39,467 bases of DNA from Candidatus Gastranaerophilales bacterium (GTDB taxonomy: Bacteria; Cyanobacteriota; Vampirovibrionia; Gastranaerophilales; Gastranaerophilaceae), in NCBI GenBank assembly GCA_947589115.1, contig CANPZP010000010.1, forward strand, positions 1 through 39,467, written 5' to 3'. Positions within the stretch are counted from its first letter, which is position 1, and each line of letters opens with the position of its first letter. Shown here piece after piece: positions 7,242-16,525 of this stretch. A model generated the notes under the pieces. It ran no database searches and was not told the DNA's origin. It saw nothing but the letters and a program-made list of their open reading frames with translations. The position numbers and the translations under genes were made by a program.

Positions 7242-8810
7242 ATGTTAAATAAAATTATTTTTTCTATTATTACTATAATGTTCGTATATTCGGCTGTCTT
7301 TGTAATTTATTTTGCATTAATAGTTTTTATGGGATTAAAGAAACCTAAGGTCAAAGACGACAATTATTTAATACCAAAAGATTATCATAATTTAATTATT
7401 ATAATATATTCACATAATAACGAAAAAACTATAGTAAATTTGTTGGAGCAGTTGAAGAAGCAGGATTACCCGAAGGGTAATTATCAGATACATATAATAT
7501 TAGACAATTGTACTGATGAATCATCAAACAAATTAGAGTTTGTAGGCGGAGCTAAATTATGGCGGCTTACCGACGATGCACCCTTGGGCAGGGATAAGGC
7601 TGTTTCTTGGCTCCTTGAAAATTTACTTTCATTTAAAAAAGTTGATGCTTACGTGTTTTTGAATGCGACAAGAATGGTAAGAACTGATTTTCTTGAAAAA
7701 ATAAATGAAGCGCTTTTTGATAAATCAGTTATTGTCGGTTCTACCGATATATTTTTGGAAGATGCCGATTTATACGAAAAAGTATATTCAAATATCAATG
7801 ATTATAACGTTAATGTTATGAAAATAGGACGTTCTCGTTTAGGATTGGCAGTTCCTATTGATTCAGACATAACAGTTATAAAACATGAAGTCTTGGAAAA
7901 GGTAAAGTGCATTGATTTTAAGGATGCAAATTCGGAATTAAAATATTCATTTTTGCTTACAAGTGTTAATTGTCCGCCTTGTTTTGTACCGGAAGTTAAG
8001 ACTTATGTATCTTCATCGGATTACGAGGTAAGAAGACCAGATTTTTGGTTTAAAATGTCTTTATTCCGTAATTGTGTAAATTTAAAAGTGTTTACCAATT
8101 TAAAATTTACGGAATTTCTATTCTCTTTATTTAAACCGAATCCGATTTTGCTGATTGCAATGTTAATACTCGTCGGGACATATTCATTTAATTATTATTT
8201 CTTATTGGATTTTCCCTGGTCTATATTCCTGGCGGTTGTTCTAACATTAGCTTTTGCGGTTTCCGTATATAAATCAAGTTTATATGTTAAGCCTTTATTA
8301 TATCTTTTCTTATCTCCATTTTATACGTTAGGTGAAACCCTATCAAAGACAAAATTTGTTAATAAAATTTTTAAATTATTTGCAAAAAAACAAAAAGCAA
8401 AAATTGAAAAAGTAACAGTCGGTGTTAATGTTACAAACGGCAGAAAAGATTTCCCATGCTTTTTGGATTTAATATCCGAAGACGGATTCAAAAAAGCCGT
8501 ATTCAGATATAAAAATAAGAAACAAGAATCCTCTCAAAGCTATGTAAGAATGTGTGATGCCGTAAAAAATATAACCGATATTCTTGAACAGCATGGTTTT
8601 AGAATGAAAATTTGTCAATCCTGTGCCTATTTTTCCCCTAAAATTGACGGGACAAATAATATGGTAAAAGGTTATTGTAATAAAATGGCAGTGGATAAAA
8701 CTTTTGAGGGTGATATTCCTGAAACATTATTGTGGTCTACTTGCGAATACTTTATTCCTCAAGAAGTCAATAACGTTATAGATATTGCTTCTTATATCAA
8801 AAATAAATAA
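7242..8810 (+). CDS. GT2-like membrane glycosyltransferase, active-site motifs degenerate
   Basis: The protein is 522 residues from the ATG at 7242, which has GAGAGG upstream; a GTG two codons earlier lacks a site. It opens with a membrane helix (residues ~5-30), then a GT-A fold like family 2 glycosyltransferases (LIIIIYSHNNEKTIVNLLEQL, YQIHIILDNCTDESSN, PLGRDKAVSWLLE). Two or three more helices follow (~300-360). The metal-binding DxD is not seen: the expected place reads FLNATRMV. The QxxRW motif is also absent (RRPDFWFK). The last ~130 residues form an extra domain with CQSCAYF, GYCNK and TCEYF, a possible four-Cys metal site. It may be an inactive or altered glycosyltransferase. The substrate is unknown. 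Confidence 0.75.
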   Translation: MLNKIIFSIITIMFVYSAVFVIYFALIVFMGLKKPKVKDDNYLIPKDYHNLIIIIYSHNNEKTIVNLLEQLKKQDYPKGNYQIHIILDNCTDESSNKLEFVGGAKLWRLTDDAPLGRDKAVSWLLENLLSFKKVDAYVFLNATRMVRTDFLEKINEALFDKSVIVGSTDIFLEDADLYEKVYSNINDYNVNVMKIGRSRLGLAVPIDSDITVIKHEVLEKVKCIDFKDANSELKYSFLLTSVNCPPCFVPEVKTYVSSSDYEVRRPDFWFKMSLFRNCVNLKVFTNLKFTEFLFSLFKPNPILLIAMLILVGTYSFNYYFLLDFPWSIFLAVVLTLAFAVSVYKSSLYVKPLLYLFLSPFYTLGETLSKTKFVNKIFKLFAKKQKAKIEKVTVGVNVTNGRKDFPCFLDLISEDGFKKAVFRYKNKKQESSQSYVRMCDAVKNITDILEQHGFRMKICQSCAYFSPKIDGTNNMVKGYCNKMAVDKTFEGDIPETLLWSTCEYFIPQEVNNVIDIASYIKNK

Positions 8811-8901
8811 TGTTTAGAAATATTAAGAATATATTACACAAAATTTAAGTTTTTCAAAAAAAATCCGATATATATAAATATAAAAAGTATCGGAGAAAAC
8901 A

Positions 8902-9669
8902 ATGGGTTTATCATCATCACAAGGCAGATTATTAATGTTAACTTCAAGAATGAGTGATATAGAGCTTAATATGACTCTTGTTTCTCAAAGAAAAAATAAG
9001 TTAGCTATGTCGTCCGAAAAGGCTGCTAAAGCTTACAATGAAGCTATGAGTAACTATAAGATGATTGTTAATGTTACTGATACTAATGAAAAAAAAGGTT
9101 ATAAAGCCAACGATATAAGTTATAATGCATTATCTTCAATGGGATATGTTCTTTCCGATTCAAAAAATAATATTTACTTAAAAAAAGATGAAAACGGGGA
9201 ATGGATTATTCCTAAAAACTTAGATCAAGAAGAAATTTTAAGTATTAATTCCGATGGAAAAGCTCAAATCGGGAAACAAACATTTAATATAAAAAACGGT
9301 GATGAATATTTTTCTAATACTGAAACACTTGAAAATGCTATAGGAAACGGTCTTTTATTCTTAATTGATACAAATAAAACAAAAGAAATGAATGAAAATG
9401 CAGAGTTAGATGCAGAAAATTCCGTAGAATATACCGAAATGGCATCTGATACTAATTTTGAATATGTTCTTGATACTTCAGATGATGCTCAGGCTGAAAG
9501 TGAATATAATTATGAAACGGCAAGATTATCAAGTGAAGACACCAGATTGGATTTAGAGTTAGATCAACTTGAAACTCAAAACCAAGCAGTTAAAAAAGAA
9601 TATGAGTCGGTTAAAGAAGTAATCGACCAAAATATTGAAAGAACTTATAAATTATTCTCTAAAGGTTAA
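8902..9669 (+). CDS. Lineage hypothetical, coiled-coil protein
   Basis: This 255-residue protein begins MGLSSSQGRLLMLTSRMSDI. That start resembles a family I associate with many small Cyanobacteriota-related and Elusimicrobia-like genomes, but its function is unknown to me. Residues 1-55 are helical, the middle is acidic, and residues 205-250 (RLDLELDQLETQNQAVKKEY) form a clear coiled coil. There is no signal peptide or membrane helix. CGGAGA lies before the ATG. A terminator hairpin follows the stop, so it is a single-gene transcript. Confidence 0.7.
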   Translation: MGLSSSQGRLLMLTSRMSDIELNMTLVSQRKNKLAMSSEKAAKAYNEAMSNYKMIVNVTDTNEKKGYKANDISYNALSSMGYVLSDSKNNIYLKKDENGEWIIPKNLDQEEILSINSDGKAQIGKQTFNIKNGDEYFSNTETLENAIGNGLLFLIDTNKTKEMNENAELDAENSVEYTEMASDTNFEYVLDTSDDAQAESEYNYETARLSSEDTRLDLELDQLETQNQAVKKEYESVKEVIDQNIERTYKLFSKG

Positions 9670-9678
9670 AAATTTTCA

Positions 9679-9710
9679 GGCAGGATTTAATAATCCTGTC
9701 TTGTTGTATT
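9679..9710 (+). terminator. Rho-independent terminator
   Basis: GGCAGGATT (9679-9687) pairs with AATCCTGTC (9692-9700) with one G-T pair, followed by TTGTTGTATT. It sits 10 bp past the stop of the preceding coiled-coil gene. Confidence 0.7.
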
Positions 9711-9800
9711 ATAATTTGTAAACAAAAGTATATTAACTTTTAAAATTTGGCAATAATTTATTATCAAAAGTTTTTAATAAATTATAGGAGTAAGGTATTA

Positions 9801-11630
9801 ATGTCAAATCTTATAAGTTCAACATCAGTATATCCGGTTTCAAATTCCGCAATTAAAAGGGATGATATAAATAAGAATCTTGAGAAATCAAGACAGGTTG
9901 TTACTGATAATGTTGAAAGCAATTCAATATCTAAAATGTTTATGGGAGATTCAGATCCGAATGAAGTAATAATGCTTTTACTTCCGCTTATGGTTTTAGA
10001 TAATGTTGTTGATAAGTTAATGTGCGTTAACGGGGATAAAAGTTTATTAAATAAAGCGGCTAATTTCGGAGATAAAATATCTGATACTTTTCATCTTGGA
10101 AAAATTATTTCCGGAGATAAAAGGAAAAAAATATCAAAATTTATAAATAATAACGAATTTACAAAATATTTTACAGATACTTATCAAGCTGTACCTAAAT
10201 TTGCTAAACATTCGAAATTTTCATCTCAATTTAAGAGTGAATTAACGTCTGCTCTGGCTAAAATATCGGACAATGAAGAATTTTTAAATATTTTAAAAGA
10301 AAATTCAGGTAAATTGTCTGATACGACAAAGAAAGTATTTACTAAAATTGTAGAAAGTCAAGGAGCTGTAAACTTATCTTCGGATGAACTTATTAAAACC
10401 GTTGAAGATATGACAAAATTAGGTATTGATAAATATAATGCAGGCTCATTTTTTAATAAAAAAATTTGTTTCGGTGAATTAGCAAAAAAATTACAAGCTG
10501 CAGATTCTAAATTAGGAAAAACGTCGTTAGGTAAATTTGTATCTAAGGGAATGTTAAAAACTAAGGATGCTTTAACATATAGCGGCGGACTCATAAGTAT
10601 GATATTTGTTGCTACAGGATTGCTTAATTCATATAAAGAGGCAAAAGAAGCTCCTAAAGGCGAAAAATTAAGTACCTTTATGCACGTTCTTTCGGAACAG
10701 TATTTAGGCTTTATATTGTTTGCTCCAAGTACAAATATTATGTATAAATTGGGCGGCAATAAGTATAGAGGAATGACAAAAGAAGCTAAAAAAGCATTAA
10801 ATGATTTAGTTCAAACTTCTAATAAAACATCTCTTACAAGAGAAGCTTGCAAAGTTGCAAATATTCAGAAAAATCTTTTAATTAAAGGTGTAGATAAAGA
10901 TAAAGTTGCTGAATTGACTGGTAAGGGAATAAAAGAAGTTAAAACAATGGCAAAAAACTTGAAAAAAGAAGGTGCTAAATTAAAATTCTGGGAAAAACCA
11001 TTAAAATTCATTGGTAAAATGTTATCAGCAGGACTTGATGATATAAGACGTCATAAAACTATTAAAATTCCGAAACTTGGTGAAAAAATGCTTCCTCATC
11101 CGACATTAAAAGGTTTTGCAGGCGGGCTTGGCAGATTATTGCTTATTTTGCTTGTTATTCAACCAATTATCCAAAAACCGCTGACAAAATTGTGTCATAA
11201 AATCTTTGGTAAACCGGAAACTTACCTTAAAAAACAAGAGCAGCAAGAAAAAGCTCAAACATCGGATAACAAAAATCCTCAGTCTAATGTAGAATCAACT
11301 AATTTAATAGACCGTTATACACCGCAAAAATCGAATGATAATTCAATGAATCCTGCTCAACCGCATTCTCAGGCAAATCAACCTGCAGCACAAACTCCTA
11401 TAGACTCTGTGCCTTTAAAACCCGGGAAGGCGAATGCAAATACTCCTATAAGCCCTGAAACTTCAGCTATCCATGCAAGAAAAATAAGTGATAATGATTC
11501 ATATTCAGGTTATATTCCGTCTATTGAACCGGTTAAACTTGATAATAACGATAAAGAACTTGAAAAACAGGCTGATGAGATAATTAAATCAACAGATACC
11601 ATAATTAAAAATGCTAAAGCTTATTTATAA
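9801..11630 (+). CDS. Unknown membrane-associated protein, 609 residues
   Basis: I choose the ATG at 9801 because TAGGAG precedes it at a good distance; an in-frame TTG at 9747 has nothing. The protein begins MSNLISSTSVYPVSNSAIKR. It has a helical Lys-rich body, hydrophobic segments near residues ~255-275 (GGLISMIFVATGLL), ~295-315 (YLGFILFAPSTNIMYKL) and ~440-460 (GGLGRLLLILLVIQPII), and a Gln/Asn/Pro-rich, probably disordered C-terminus. I recognise no family. The layout fits a lineage-specific protein inserted in or attached to a membrane. It stands alone between two terminated or promoter-separated genes. Confidence 0.7.
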   Translation: MSNLISSTSVYPVSNSAIKRDDINKNLEKSRQVVTDNVESNSISKMFMGDSDPNEVIMLLLPLMVLDNVVDKLMCVNGDKSLLNKAANFGDKISDTFHLGKIISGDKRKKISKFINNNEFTKYFTDTYQAVPKFAKHSKFSSQFKSELTSALAKISDNEEFLNILKENSGKLSDTTKKVFTKIVESQGAVNLSSDELIKTVEDMTKLGIDKYNAGSFFNKKICFGELAKKLQAADSKLGKTSLGKFVSKGMLKTKDALTYSGGLISMIFVATGLLNSYKEAKEAPKGEKLSTFMHVLSEQYLGFILFAPSTNIMYKLGGNKYRGMTKEAKKALNDLVQTSNKTSLTREACKVANIQKNLLIKGVDKDKVAELTGKGIKEVKTMAKNLKKEGAKLKFWEKPLKFIGKMLSAGLDDIRRHKTIKIPKLGEKMLPHPTLKGFAGGLGRLLLILLVIQPIIQKPLTKLCHKIFGKPETYLKKQEQQEKAQTSDNKNPQSNVESTNLIDRYTPQKSNDNSMNPAQPHSQANQPAAQTPIDSVPLKPGKANANTPISPETSAIHARKISDNDSYSGYIPSIEPVKLDNNDKELEKQADEIIKSTDTIIKNAKAYL

Positions 11631-11670
11631 TCTAAATTCTGGTACTCTTTTTTTAATCAATTCTTCACAA

Positions 11671-11699
11671 TTAACAAATTTTAAAAAAAATGTTAAAAT
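11671..11699 (+). promoter_or_regulatory. Promoter of xerD, probably leaderless
   Basis: TTAACA (11671-11676), a 17-nt spacer and TAAAAT (11694-11699) precede the ATG by exactly 6 nt. No ribosome binding site is present. Confidence 0.6.
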
Positions 11700-11705
11700 C
11701 TGTGT

Positions 11706-12572
11706 ATGTTAATTCATTACATTGCAGCATATACGGATTATTTGGAAATTGAAAGAGGACTGAGCCAAAATACAATTTTAGCCTACAGAACTGATTTATA
11801 TTCTTTGTCTGATTTTTTATCGGAACAAAATATTAAAGATATAACTCAAATACAAAGAATCCATTTAAATATGTATATAAAAAATTTGTATGATAAAAAA
11901 TATACTCCCGTTAGTATTACAAGGGAGATAGCATCAATAAAAGGATTTTTTAACTGGTTAAGTATAAATGAATATATAACTCACAATCCCGCATTAGCGA
12001 TAGAACAGCCAAAACTTCCTAAGAAGCTGCCTAAGGTTCTTTCGATTGAAGAAATAACTCAATTATTAAGTACAAATATGAGTATTTTGGATAAAGCTGT
12101 ATTTGAACTGCTTTATGCTGCGGGACTAAGAGTTTCGGAACTAACCGATATAAAAATTAATAATGTTGACTTAAAAACAAAAAATATAAGATGTTTGGGT
12201 AAAGGTTCAAAAGAAAGAATGGTGCCTATCGGGCTGAAAGCTTGCAGTGCAATTAATAAGTATATCAATGAACGTGATTATACGGTGAAAAAGTATAAAC
12301 TAAATACTAAATATCTTTTTATAAAAGATAACGGTAAAAAGTTAACAAGGCAGGATGTATATAGATTTATTAATCATCTTGGGAAGATTATTGATAAGAA
12401 TATTTCACCTCATACAATCAGGCACTCATTTGCAACTCATTTATTGGAAAATGGTGCGGATTTAAGAGTTGTTCAGGAATTATTGGGGCATAGTGATGTT
12501 TCTACAACTCAATTATATACTCATATAAGCAAAAAAAGATTAAAAGATATTTATTTTTCTATTAATAAATAA
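11706..12572 (+). CDS. xerD: Site-specific tyrosine recombinase XerD
   Basis: This 288-residue protein has the length and two-domain layout of XerC/XerD: a SAM-like DNA-binding domain at residues 1-85, then the catalytic domain. Catalytic residues are Arg142 (YAAGLRVSEL), Lys166 (CLGKGSKERMVPI), His236 and Arg239 (PHTIRHSFATHLL), His262 (LGHSD) and Tyr271 (TTQLYTH). NGADLRVVQELLGHSD is closer to XerD than XerC, but the two are hard to separate outside proteobacteria. It resolves chromosome dimers at dif together with FtsK. Expression is likely from a leaderless mRNA. Confidence 0.9.
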   Translation: MLIHYIAAYTDYLEIERGLSQNTILAYRTDLYSLSDFLSEQNIKDITQIQRIHLNMYIKNLYDKKYTPVSITREIASIKGFFNWLSINEYITHNPALAIEQPKLPKKLPKVLSIEEITQLLSTNMSILDKAVFELLYAAGLRVSELTDIKINNVDLKTKNIRCLGKGSKERMVPIGLKACSAINKYINERDYTVKKYKLNTKYLFIKDNGKKLTRQDVYRFINHLGKIIDKNISPHTIRHSFATHLLENGADLRVVQELLGHSDVSTTQLYTHISKKRLKDIYFSINK

Positions 12573-12643
12573 AAAAAGTAGCAAAAAAATTTTTTATATG
12601 ATTTAAAAAAAGTGTATGTGGAAAAATTATATTCGAGGCATGT

Positions 12644-13096
12644 ATGCAAATTTCTGCGGTAAATTCAAATATTTTCAGTCAACAAAATAAAAGTTTTAAA
12701 GGGTTATGGGAACAAACCACAAAGTCATCAATCGATGATGAAGGTATGGGTATTTTGGTGGAAAAAATTACTTCATACTATCATCCTTTTTGTGATGAAT
12801 CTGAAAATGATATATTGAATGTTATAGCCGCTAATGATATTGCTTATATTGACGACAAAAATGATAAAGAGCCGGTGTATAAAATATTTGAATGTAAAAG
12901 ATGTTCAACTCTTCCCTTTAAAGAAGCAAGTTATAATAATACATATCTTGCTTATGACGATACAAAAAGAATTACAAAAAAAATAAAATTAGTTCACAGA
13001 ATTGCGGAAAATCTGTATAAAAATAATAAATACGGCAAGCAGCAAATTTCTGCCGCAAACGAAGAAGTATCAAAACATTTAGATGAAAATATTTAA
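12644..13096 (+). CDS. Lineage hypothetical with FKG N-terminus
   Basis: This 150-residue protein begins MQISAVNSNIFSQQNKSFKG, an N-terminal pattern (M-x-I-S..., then S-F-K-G) that recurs loosely in other hypotheticals of this window. The rest is acidic, with two Cys in FECKRCSTLPF. There is no signal peptide or membrane helix. CGAGG precedes the ATG. The stop lies 2 bp from the end of the convergent transporter gene. The function is unknown. Confidence 0.65.
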   Translation: MQISAVNSNIFSQQNKSFKGLWEQTTKSSIDDEGMGILVEKITSYYHPFCDESENDILNVIAANDIAYIDDKNDKEPVYKIFECKRCSTLPFKEASYNNTYLAYDDTKRITKKIKLVHRIAENLYKNNKYGKQQISAANEEVSKHLDENI

Positions 13097-13098
13097 TC

Positions 13099-14376
13099 TT
13101 AAATTAATATAGCTGCCATACAAGCTGATATATAAGAGGTTAACGTACCTGCTATAAGCGCTCTGATTCCCATTCTTGCAAGATTTTTTCTTTGATTCGG
13201 AGCTATTTCACCTATACCTGATATTTGTATTGCCACGGAGGTAAAATTTGCGAATCCCGATAATGCAAATGTGGCTATTATAAAGCTTTTTTCGGATATT
13301 ATTTCTTTTAATGATGCTAAATCCGTAAATGCTATTGCTTCATTTAACACAAATTTTGTACCGAGTAAAGAGCCTACGGTTGTTATTTCATTAAACGGAA
13401 TACCTATTAACAGTGCAAATACCGAGAATAATTTGCCGAATATCATTTTTATGGATAAGTGTTCTATGTCCATTCCTATAAATGATAAATTAATGTGCAT
13501 AAAATTGTGAGCAAACATTCCTATTTTGCCAAGAAAATAATCAACCAAAGCAATTAAAGCAATTAAAGCAATGAGCATTGCAACGACATTTAAGCCCACC
13601 TTCATTCCTTCCGTTGCACCTTTTGAAATTGCATCTAAAACATTAACATCAGTACGTCTTCTTTTAATTTTGAAATCATTTTTTGTTTGAGGTTCAAGTG
13701 TTTCGGGATAAATAATTTTTGATACTACAAGCGCTCCTGGAGCTGCCATTATACAGGCTGCCAGCATATATTTTGCCGGTATCCCCAACCCTGCATACAC
13801 TGCTATTAATCCTCCCGATAAACATGCCATACTGCCCGTCATTGATGCTAATATCTCAGAACGGGTTAAGTTTGGAAGATAAGGTTTTATCATTATTTGA
13901 GCTACCACTTGCCCTACAAAGGAACTTGCAACATTGGATAATGCTTCGGCACCTGATACATCCATAAGTTTATTGACTATTTTCCCGAAGAAAGCTACTA
14001 CTCTTTGCATTATGCCGTAATAATATAATATATTTACAAGTATCATCATAAAAATTAATGCAGGAATTAAATTCAGTGCAAATATAAATGCTTTATCTCC
14101 AAATAAATTTTTCATTACTTCAGGGCTGTTTGATAACGGCCCGAATACAAAATCCGCACCTTCCGTTGCAAAGTCTAATATCTTTTCTATAAACAGTCCT
14201 ATATATTCAAATATCTTTTTACCCGGTTCAAATTTTAATATAAATACCGCAAGAAAAAATTGTAATCCCAATCCTACAAGTACTGTTTTATAATTTATGG
14301 CTTTTCTGTTATTTGACATTATAAATGCTATTAATAGCATTGCTATAATTCCGATGATACCGAATATAATATTCAT
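13099..14376 (-). CDS. nupC: Concentrative nucleoside transporter (CNT/NupC family)
   Basis: This 425-residue membrane protein has about ten hydrophobic helices and the CNT family layout: an N-terminal module (MNIIFGIIGIIAMLLIAF), a gate-type domain, and a nucleoside-recognition domain. Motifs include FVGQVVAQIMIKPYLP, MTGSMACLSGGLIAVYAG, and near the C-terminus FALSGFANFTSVAIQISG followed by IAPNQRKNLARMGIRALIAG. Family members import nucleosides with Na+ or H+. AGGA precedes the ATG. It is monocistronic and points away from the secreted-hydrolase gene, with a ~97-bp shared promoter region. Substrate preference cannot be read here. Confidence 0.93.
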   Translation of the reverse strand: MNIIFGIIGIIAMLLIAFIMSNNRKAINYKTVLVGLGLQFFLAVFILKFEPGKKIFEYIGLFIEKILDFATEGADFVFGPLSNSPEVMKNLFGDKAFIFALNLIPALIFMMILVNILYYYGIMQRVVAFFGKIVNKLMDVSGAEALSNVASSFVGQVVAQIMIKPYLPNLTRSEILASMTGSMACLSGGLIAVYAGLGIPAKYMLAACIMAAPGALVVSKIIYPETLEPQTKNDFKIKRRRTDVNVLDAISKGATEGMKVGLNVVAMLIALIALIALVDYFLGKIGMFAHNFMHINLSFIGMDIEHLSIKMIFGKLFSVFALLIGIPFNEITTVGSLLGTKFVLNEAIAFTDLASLKEIISEKSFIIATFALSGFANFTSVAIQISGIGEIAPNQRKNLARMGIRALIAGTLTSYISACMAAILI

Positions 14377-14473
14377 AAAGTTAATTCCTAATTTCCTGAT
14401 ATGAGATTATTATAAAATAAAAAATATATAATAATTGTAACAAAGTTTGAAACAATTATGTTAAACTAATATT

Positions 14474-15625
14474 ATGAAAAAAATTATAATAATTATTGCA
14501 ATTTTGCTTTTAATACCAAATATTTCATTAGGAAATGAACAAACAAAAGAAATACAGTTTGTATATATAAACGGTTCAAATAATAATGATAAAAAAATGA
14601 AGAAATGGTTTTTTACGGGGGTTGAGAAATTACATCCTTATATGTTGAAGGCATTTTCTTCCTCTCTGTTAATACATAAACACTTATTGGAAAACGGGAA
14701 ATATAATCTTGCAACTGCTCCTGATACATTTTTTTGGGGTGACAGAAGCAGTGAAGAGATACAATCTTTAAACAGTGATTTAAAATCTGCGAAAGTGAAC
14801 AGCCCGAAATTGGCACAAACAGTTCGTACTATGCTTGCTCACTATTTGCATGATGCTATATGGGTTTCTCATTATAAAAATATGCATCCTGTTATTGAGG
14901 ACCTTCATGAGCAGGTTATCAGAAATTATAAAAATAATAAAGCGGTAATTTTGTTCGGATATAGTGCAGGTTCTTTTATTACATACGAATATATGTTTAA
15001 TAAGCTTCCTATTGTTGATATAAGTGAATATTTTTCCAAAACGGATGTTACTGAAGATTTTAAAAATTTTATAAGTAAAAATAAAACTCAAAATACTTGT
15101 ATTGATGCACTTGTTAAGTCCGGATTGGCGATATATAGCGCCGACGGAAATCTTATTCCGAATGCAGATAAACAAACTTCAAAACTTGATTATATAGAGC
15201 TGGATGATTTTACTTGCAAGTTATGTATACCAAAAGATGCGCTGAAAGGTATTGTTAATTTTGCAAGTCCTTTAATTTTGTTTTATTCTGATATTTCAAA
15301 TCCTAATAATACACTGACTTATTATAATAAGCTATTATATAAATATTTGCTCGAAAATAATATGTTTTGGCTTACTGTTAATTATTCGGATGACCCTTTG
15401 GGATATTCTGAAATTCAAAACGTTTCTTATAAAGATATTAAAGATAAAATTCAAATACCGATTAACCCAAACAAGGGGTTTATATACTCAAAATCCGATG
15501 TAAAAAGCAGAAGAACATTTTTGGGCGCTCATACTTCATACTGGTCAACCGGAAAAACCTTTTCAAATGCAGTTAAAAATGCTTATGAAGAAGGATATAT
15601 GCTATACAATGATAATGATTTATAG
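14474..15625 (+). CDS. Secreted alpha/beta-hydrolase-like protein
   Basis: This 383-residue protein has a clear signal peptide (MKKIIIIIAILLLIPNISLG). The mature part contains the nucleophile elbow GYSAG, with Ser164 in AVILFGYSAGSFITYEYMF. An upstream strand (FVYINGSN) fits the start of an alpha/beta-hydrolase fold. A candidate catalytic His lies in LGAHTSYW near the C-terminus. Esterase or lipase activity in the periplasm or outside is plausible, but no specific family is recognised. No ribosome binding site is visible before the ATG. The stop lies next to the convergent repeat-protein gene. Confidence 0.7.
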   Translation: MKKIIIIIAILLLIPNISLGNEQTKEIQFVYINGSNNNDKKMKKWFFTGVEKLHPYMLKAFSSSLLIHKHLLENGKYNLATAPDTFFWGDRSSEEIQSLNSDLKSAKVNSPKLAQTVRTMLAHYLHDAIWVSHYKNMHPVIEDLHEQVIRNYKNNKAVILFGYSAGSFITYEYMFNKLPIVDISEYFSKTDVTEDFKNFISKNKTQNTCIDALVKSGLAIYSADGNLIPNADKQTSKLDYIELDDFTCKLCIPKDALKGIVNFASPLILFYSDISNPNNTLTYYNKLLYKYLLENNMFWLTVNYSDDPLGYSEIQNVSYKDIKDKIQIPINPNKGFIYSKSDVKSRRTFLGAHTSYWSTGKTFSNAVKNAYEEGYMLYNDNDL

Positions 15626-15626
15626 A

Positions 15627-16340
15627 TTATTGTTCAATCTTTAAATTTTTAATTTTATTATTGTAATTTTCCACAGCTTTATCTCTGGTATTGATAAGTT
15701 CTTCTTTTTCTTTGTTTAAATTATATATTCTGTTTTGACGCTGTGTTTCGGATAAATTGGAAGATACTTGCGTTAACTTTATTTTTGCTTCAATATCTTT
15801 AATTCTTGAATTATAAGCAGATTTTAATTCATTACGTTCATTTTTTAATGTTTTTATTTGCGCTTTATTTTCAAGTGATTCAACTGTTACTTGTTTATTC
15901 GGATTGATATTTTCAAAAAATTCTTTTGTTCCGTCTACGGTTTTATCCGTGAATCCTTTTGTTGATTTAACGGTTTTATCAGTTATTTCTTTTGTTGAAT
16001 TTACTGTTTTTTTGGTGGCGCTTTTCGTTGCGGATACTGTTTTATCAGTTATTTCTTTTGTGGAGTCTGCGGTTTTTTTCGTTGCCTTTTTTGTTGCCGC
16101 AACCATCTTTTTTGTCAGTTTTTTTGTTGAATCTATTGTCTTTTTTGTTGTCTTTTTCACTGTATTCATAAAATTTGATGCGGATGTACTATTTTTATTC
16201 TGGTATTTTATATCTAAATTTTCCAATTCACTTGCAGGAACTTGAATTGTTACCATGTCATTATTTGCAGTGTATGCCTTATAAGGTATCATTATTCCTA
16301 ATATAGCCAATGATGCAAGAACGATTAAAGATTTTTTCAT
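15627..16340 (-). CDS. Secreted protein with eight 11-residue (hendecad) repeats
   Basis: This 237-residue protein has a signal peptide (MKKSLIVLASLAILGIMIP, cleavage near AYTA). Residues 55-142 are eight tandem 11-residue units of the form KKTxxSTKxxT, for example KKTIDSTKKLT, KKTADSTKEIT and DKTVKSTKGFT. Residues 155-237 form a coiled coil. Eleven-residue periodicity gives long amphipathic helices, as in LEA group 3 proteins and apolipoproteins. A role in envelope binding or stress protection is only a guess. The ATG has AAAGGAG. A terminator upstream separates it from the next repeat gene, so it needs its own promoter in 16341-16480. Confidence 0.75.
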   Translation of the reverse strand: MKKSLIVLASLAILGIMIPYKAYTANNDMVTIQVPASELENLDIKYQNKNSTSASNFMNTVKKTTKKTIDSTKKLTKKMVAATKKATKKTADSTKEITDKTVSATKSATKKTVNSTKEITDKTVKSTKGFTDKTVDGTKEFFENINPNKQVTVESLENKAQIKTLKNERNELKSAYNSRIKDIEAKIKLTQVSSNLSETQRQNRIYNLNKEKEELINTRDKAVENYNNKIKNLKIEQ

Positions 16341-16479
16341 AATTTCTCCTTTAATTTTTAATCCGCAGATACTCTATATTTTGATTGTAAATGAATACGA
16401 TTAGTAACGTTTATTTTCTCAAAATTTTCTCGGACATTTTATATTAATACTTTAACTTTTTATATTAGTTTATGTCAAT

Positions 16480-16514
16480 AAAAAAGAACCTCTTTGTTAA
16501 GAGGTTCTTTTTAC
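16480..16514 (-). terminator. Rho-independent terminator (both strands possible)
   Basis: AAAGAACCTCTT and AAGAGGTTCTTT pair perfectly around a short loop, with T-runs on both sides. On the minus strand it lies 12 bp past the stop of the gene at 16526-16999. Confidence 0.85.
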
Positions 16515-16525
16515 AGTATTAAATT

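Noticed and set aside
9747-9800. TTG start for the 609-residue protein
   Set aside because: It has no ribosome binding site, whereas TAGGAG precedes the ATG at 9801.
13271-13967. Plus-strand frames opposite the CNT transporter
   Set aside because: They are antisense to a well-conserved membrane protein and lack family features or start signals.
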